5,960 bases of DNA from positions 1 to 5,960 of the forward strand of contig REAQ01000038.1 in the NCBI GenBank assembly GCA_004294195.1, written 5' to 3'. Source of the stretch: Sphingobacteriales bacterium (GTDB taxonomy: Bacteria > Bacteroidota > Bacteroidia > Chitinophagales > Chitinophagaceae). Both the position numbers and the translations under genes were made by a program. Shown here in pieces: positions 5,289 through 5,960 of this stretch (positions are counted from its first letter, which is position 1; each line of letters begins with the position of its first letter). The notes under the pieces are model-generated. The model was given only the letters and a program-made list of their open reading frames with translations. It searched no databases and had not been told where the DNA came from.

Positions 5289-5789
5289 CTAATTCATAAA
5301 TTTGAGGTTTCTTGCATAAAGGACCACAAAAACCAACCCTACCCCGGCGAAGAACATGCCCATACCATAGGCTAGTGGATTATTTAGCCCGTAGACCCAA
5401 AATGGGACGGCGGCAAAGGCCAGGGTGCCCACTACGTAGGTCCAGAACCCTATTTTCTTCAGCCTAAACATCATAAATGCCCCGGAAAGGGTGAGCAAGC
5501 TGGTGATGATGGATCCAAGTGCGTATTTCTTGATTTTCTCAGGGCTAATCATGTTAGTGGCTTCTTGCATGACCTTCCTGGCGCGTTCCGCATCATCCCC
5601 TTTGCCCTTATCCAGGTTCACTTTCACATTCCCTTTATCCATCTGTTGGCGGATCAGGGCAGAGGTCAGGTCTGCTTCCCGATACTGGTTGATTCCCGTG
5701 ACCACAAGAAACGTACTGCCGATCAGGCTTAACACGCATAAAATGGTCAGAAAATCAGTCCTCCCTTTATGTTTTGCTTCCATATCCAT
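5289..5789 (-). CDS. Four-helix membrane protein of unknown function, 166 aa
   Basis: I do not recognise a named family. The protein shows four hydrophobic segments: about 13-33, 89-109, 113-133 and 139-159. Between the first and second lies a charged, Lys/Asp-rich loop of some 55 residues (34-88), including NVKVNLDKGKGDDAERARK. The start is basic (KHKGR), and the last three helices are joined by very short turns, so the loop and both ends should lie on defined sides of the inner membrane. No catalytic or metal-binding motif is visible, and no signal peptidase site follows helix 1. The ATG at 5789 is chosen; a second ATG at 5783 would remove only two residues. The stop TAG is followed by a repeat array and the rpsO promoter region, so there is no sign of co-transcription with rpsO. 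The gene is convincing; its role is unknown. Confidence 0.82.
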   Translation of the reverse strand: MDMEAKHKGRTDFLTILCVLSLIGSTFLVVTGINQYREADLTSALIRQQMDKGNVKVNLDKGKGDDAERARKVMQEATNMISPEKIKKYALGSIITSLLTLSGAFMMFRLKKIGFWTYVVGTLAFAAVPFWVYGLNNPLAYGMGMFFAGVGLVFVVLYARNLKFMN

Positions 5790-5800
5790 GAATATGGTTA

Positions 5801-5815
5801 CAAGTTTAAAACTTG
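5801..5815. promoter_or_regulatory. 15-bp palindrome overlapping a weak -7 box upstream of the membrane-protein gene
   Basis: CAAGTTT (5801-5807) and AAACTTG (5809-5815) are perfect inverted repeats around one base. Read leftward, TAAACTTG (5808-5801) is one mismatch from the -7 consensus TAnnTTTG and would give a start just before the ATG at 5789. No clear -33 element is seen. The overlap fits an operator, but a chance palindrome is possible. Confidence 0.3.
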
Positions 5816-5834
5816 ATTGGGAATAATCGGCTAA

Positions 5835-5960
5835 TTTTCCGGCTTTATTCCATCCATGAAACCGAAGAAGGATGGATCCGTTAGGTTCATCTCCGACTTC
5901 CGGGAACTAAACAAACGGATTAGGCGGAAGCCTTTTCCTATTCCAAAAATCCAAGACATG
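5835..5960 (+). CDS. Fragment resembling a Ty3/gypsy-type retroelement reverse transcriptase (runs off the window)
   Basis: The frame is open from 5835 (stop TAA just before, at 5832-5834) to the right edge. Recognisable similarity starts around 5856: KPKKDGSV, then RFISDFRELNKRI, then KPFPIPKIQDM at the very end. This is the conserved start of the reverse transcriptase domain in Ty3/gypsy LTR-retrotransposon polyproteins, where a K-K-D-G-x-x-R turn leads into the 'D-x-R-x-L-N' segment and a 'P-x-P' before the first catalytic aspartate. The catalytic Y-x-D-D box would lie beyond the window. Bacterial reverse transcriptases (group II introns, retrons, diversity-generating elements) do not read like this. 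The family match is from memory. A eukaryotic element joined to a Bacteroidota contig is most simply chimeric assembly or contamination; the join would lie somewhere between about 5790 and 5856. Confidence 0.7.

Noticed and set aside
5491..5826. Plus-strand open frame of 111 codons
   Set aside because: It is antisense to the four-helix membrane protein, whose hydrophobic pattern and length make it the real gene.
5835..5960. Retron, group II intron or diversity-generating reverse transcriptase
   Set aside because: The visible residues follow the Ty3/gypsy pattern around RFISDFRELNKRI, and no intron, msr/msd or template/variable repeat structure is visible nearby.

Overview
The window looks like bacterial chromosome from the phylum Bacteroidota, most likely a Chitinophagaceae-type genome. 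Evidence: ribosomal protein S15, PNPase, PrmA and PlsY of the Bacteroidota type; start codons without clear Shine-Dalgarno sequences; several upstream regions carrying the phylum's TAnnTTTG -7 promoter box; and short 7- and 8-bp-period intergenic repeats. The phylum call is firm, the family call tentative. Both ends are cut inside coding sequence.

Layout, left to right: (1) 2-208, rightward 3' end of an unrecognised gene; (2) 209-438, convergent non-coding region with hairpins and short tandem repeats; (3) 439-858, leftward small conserved hypothetical protein with its own promoter; (4) 948-1592, leftward plsY (phospholipid synthesis) with a promoter; (5) 1673-2491, leftward prmA (L11 methyltransferase), bracketed by two nearly identical heptad-repeat blocks; (6) 2561-4780, leftward pnp (PNPase); (7) 4856-5128, leftward rpsO (S15), separated from pnp by a perfect 14-bp stem-loop; (8) 5289-5789, leftward four-helix membrane protein of unknown function; (9) about 5835-5960, a rightward reading frame that resembles a eukaryotic Ty3/gypsy retrotransposon reverse transcriptase and does not fit the rest of the window.

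Functionally the centre is a housekeeping block. rpsO-pnp is the classic pairing of a ribosomal protein with an RNA-degrading enzyme, here with a stem-loop where the E. coli operon has its termination and processing signals. prmA (ribosome modification) and plsY (first acyl transfer to glycerol-3-phosphate) follow on the same strand, but repeat arrays and a promoter suggest separate transcription units.

I see no defence system, CRISPR array or biosynthetic cluster. The two items most worth a second look are the retroelement-like terminus, which is most simply a chimeric contig end or contamination, and the short-period repeat arrays, which repeatedly sit at or just past stop codons, two of them supplying the stop codon itself.
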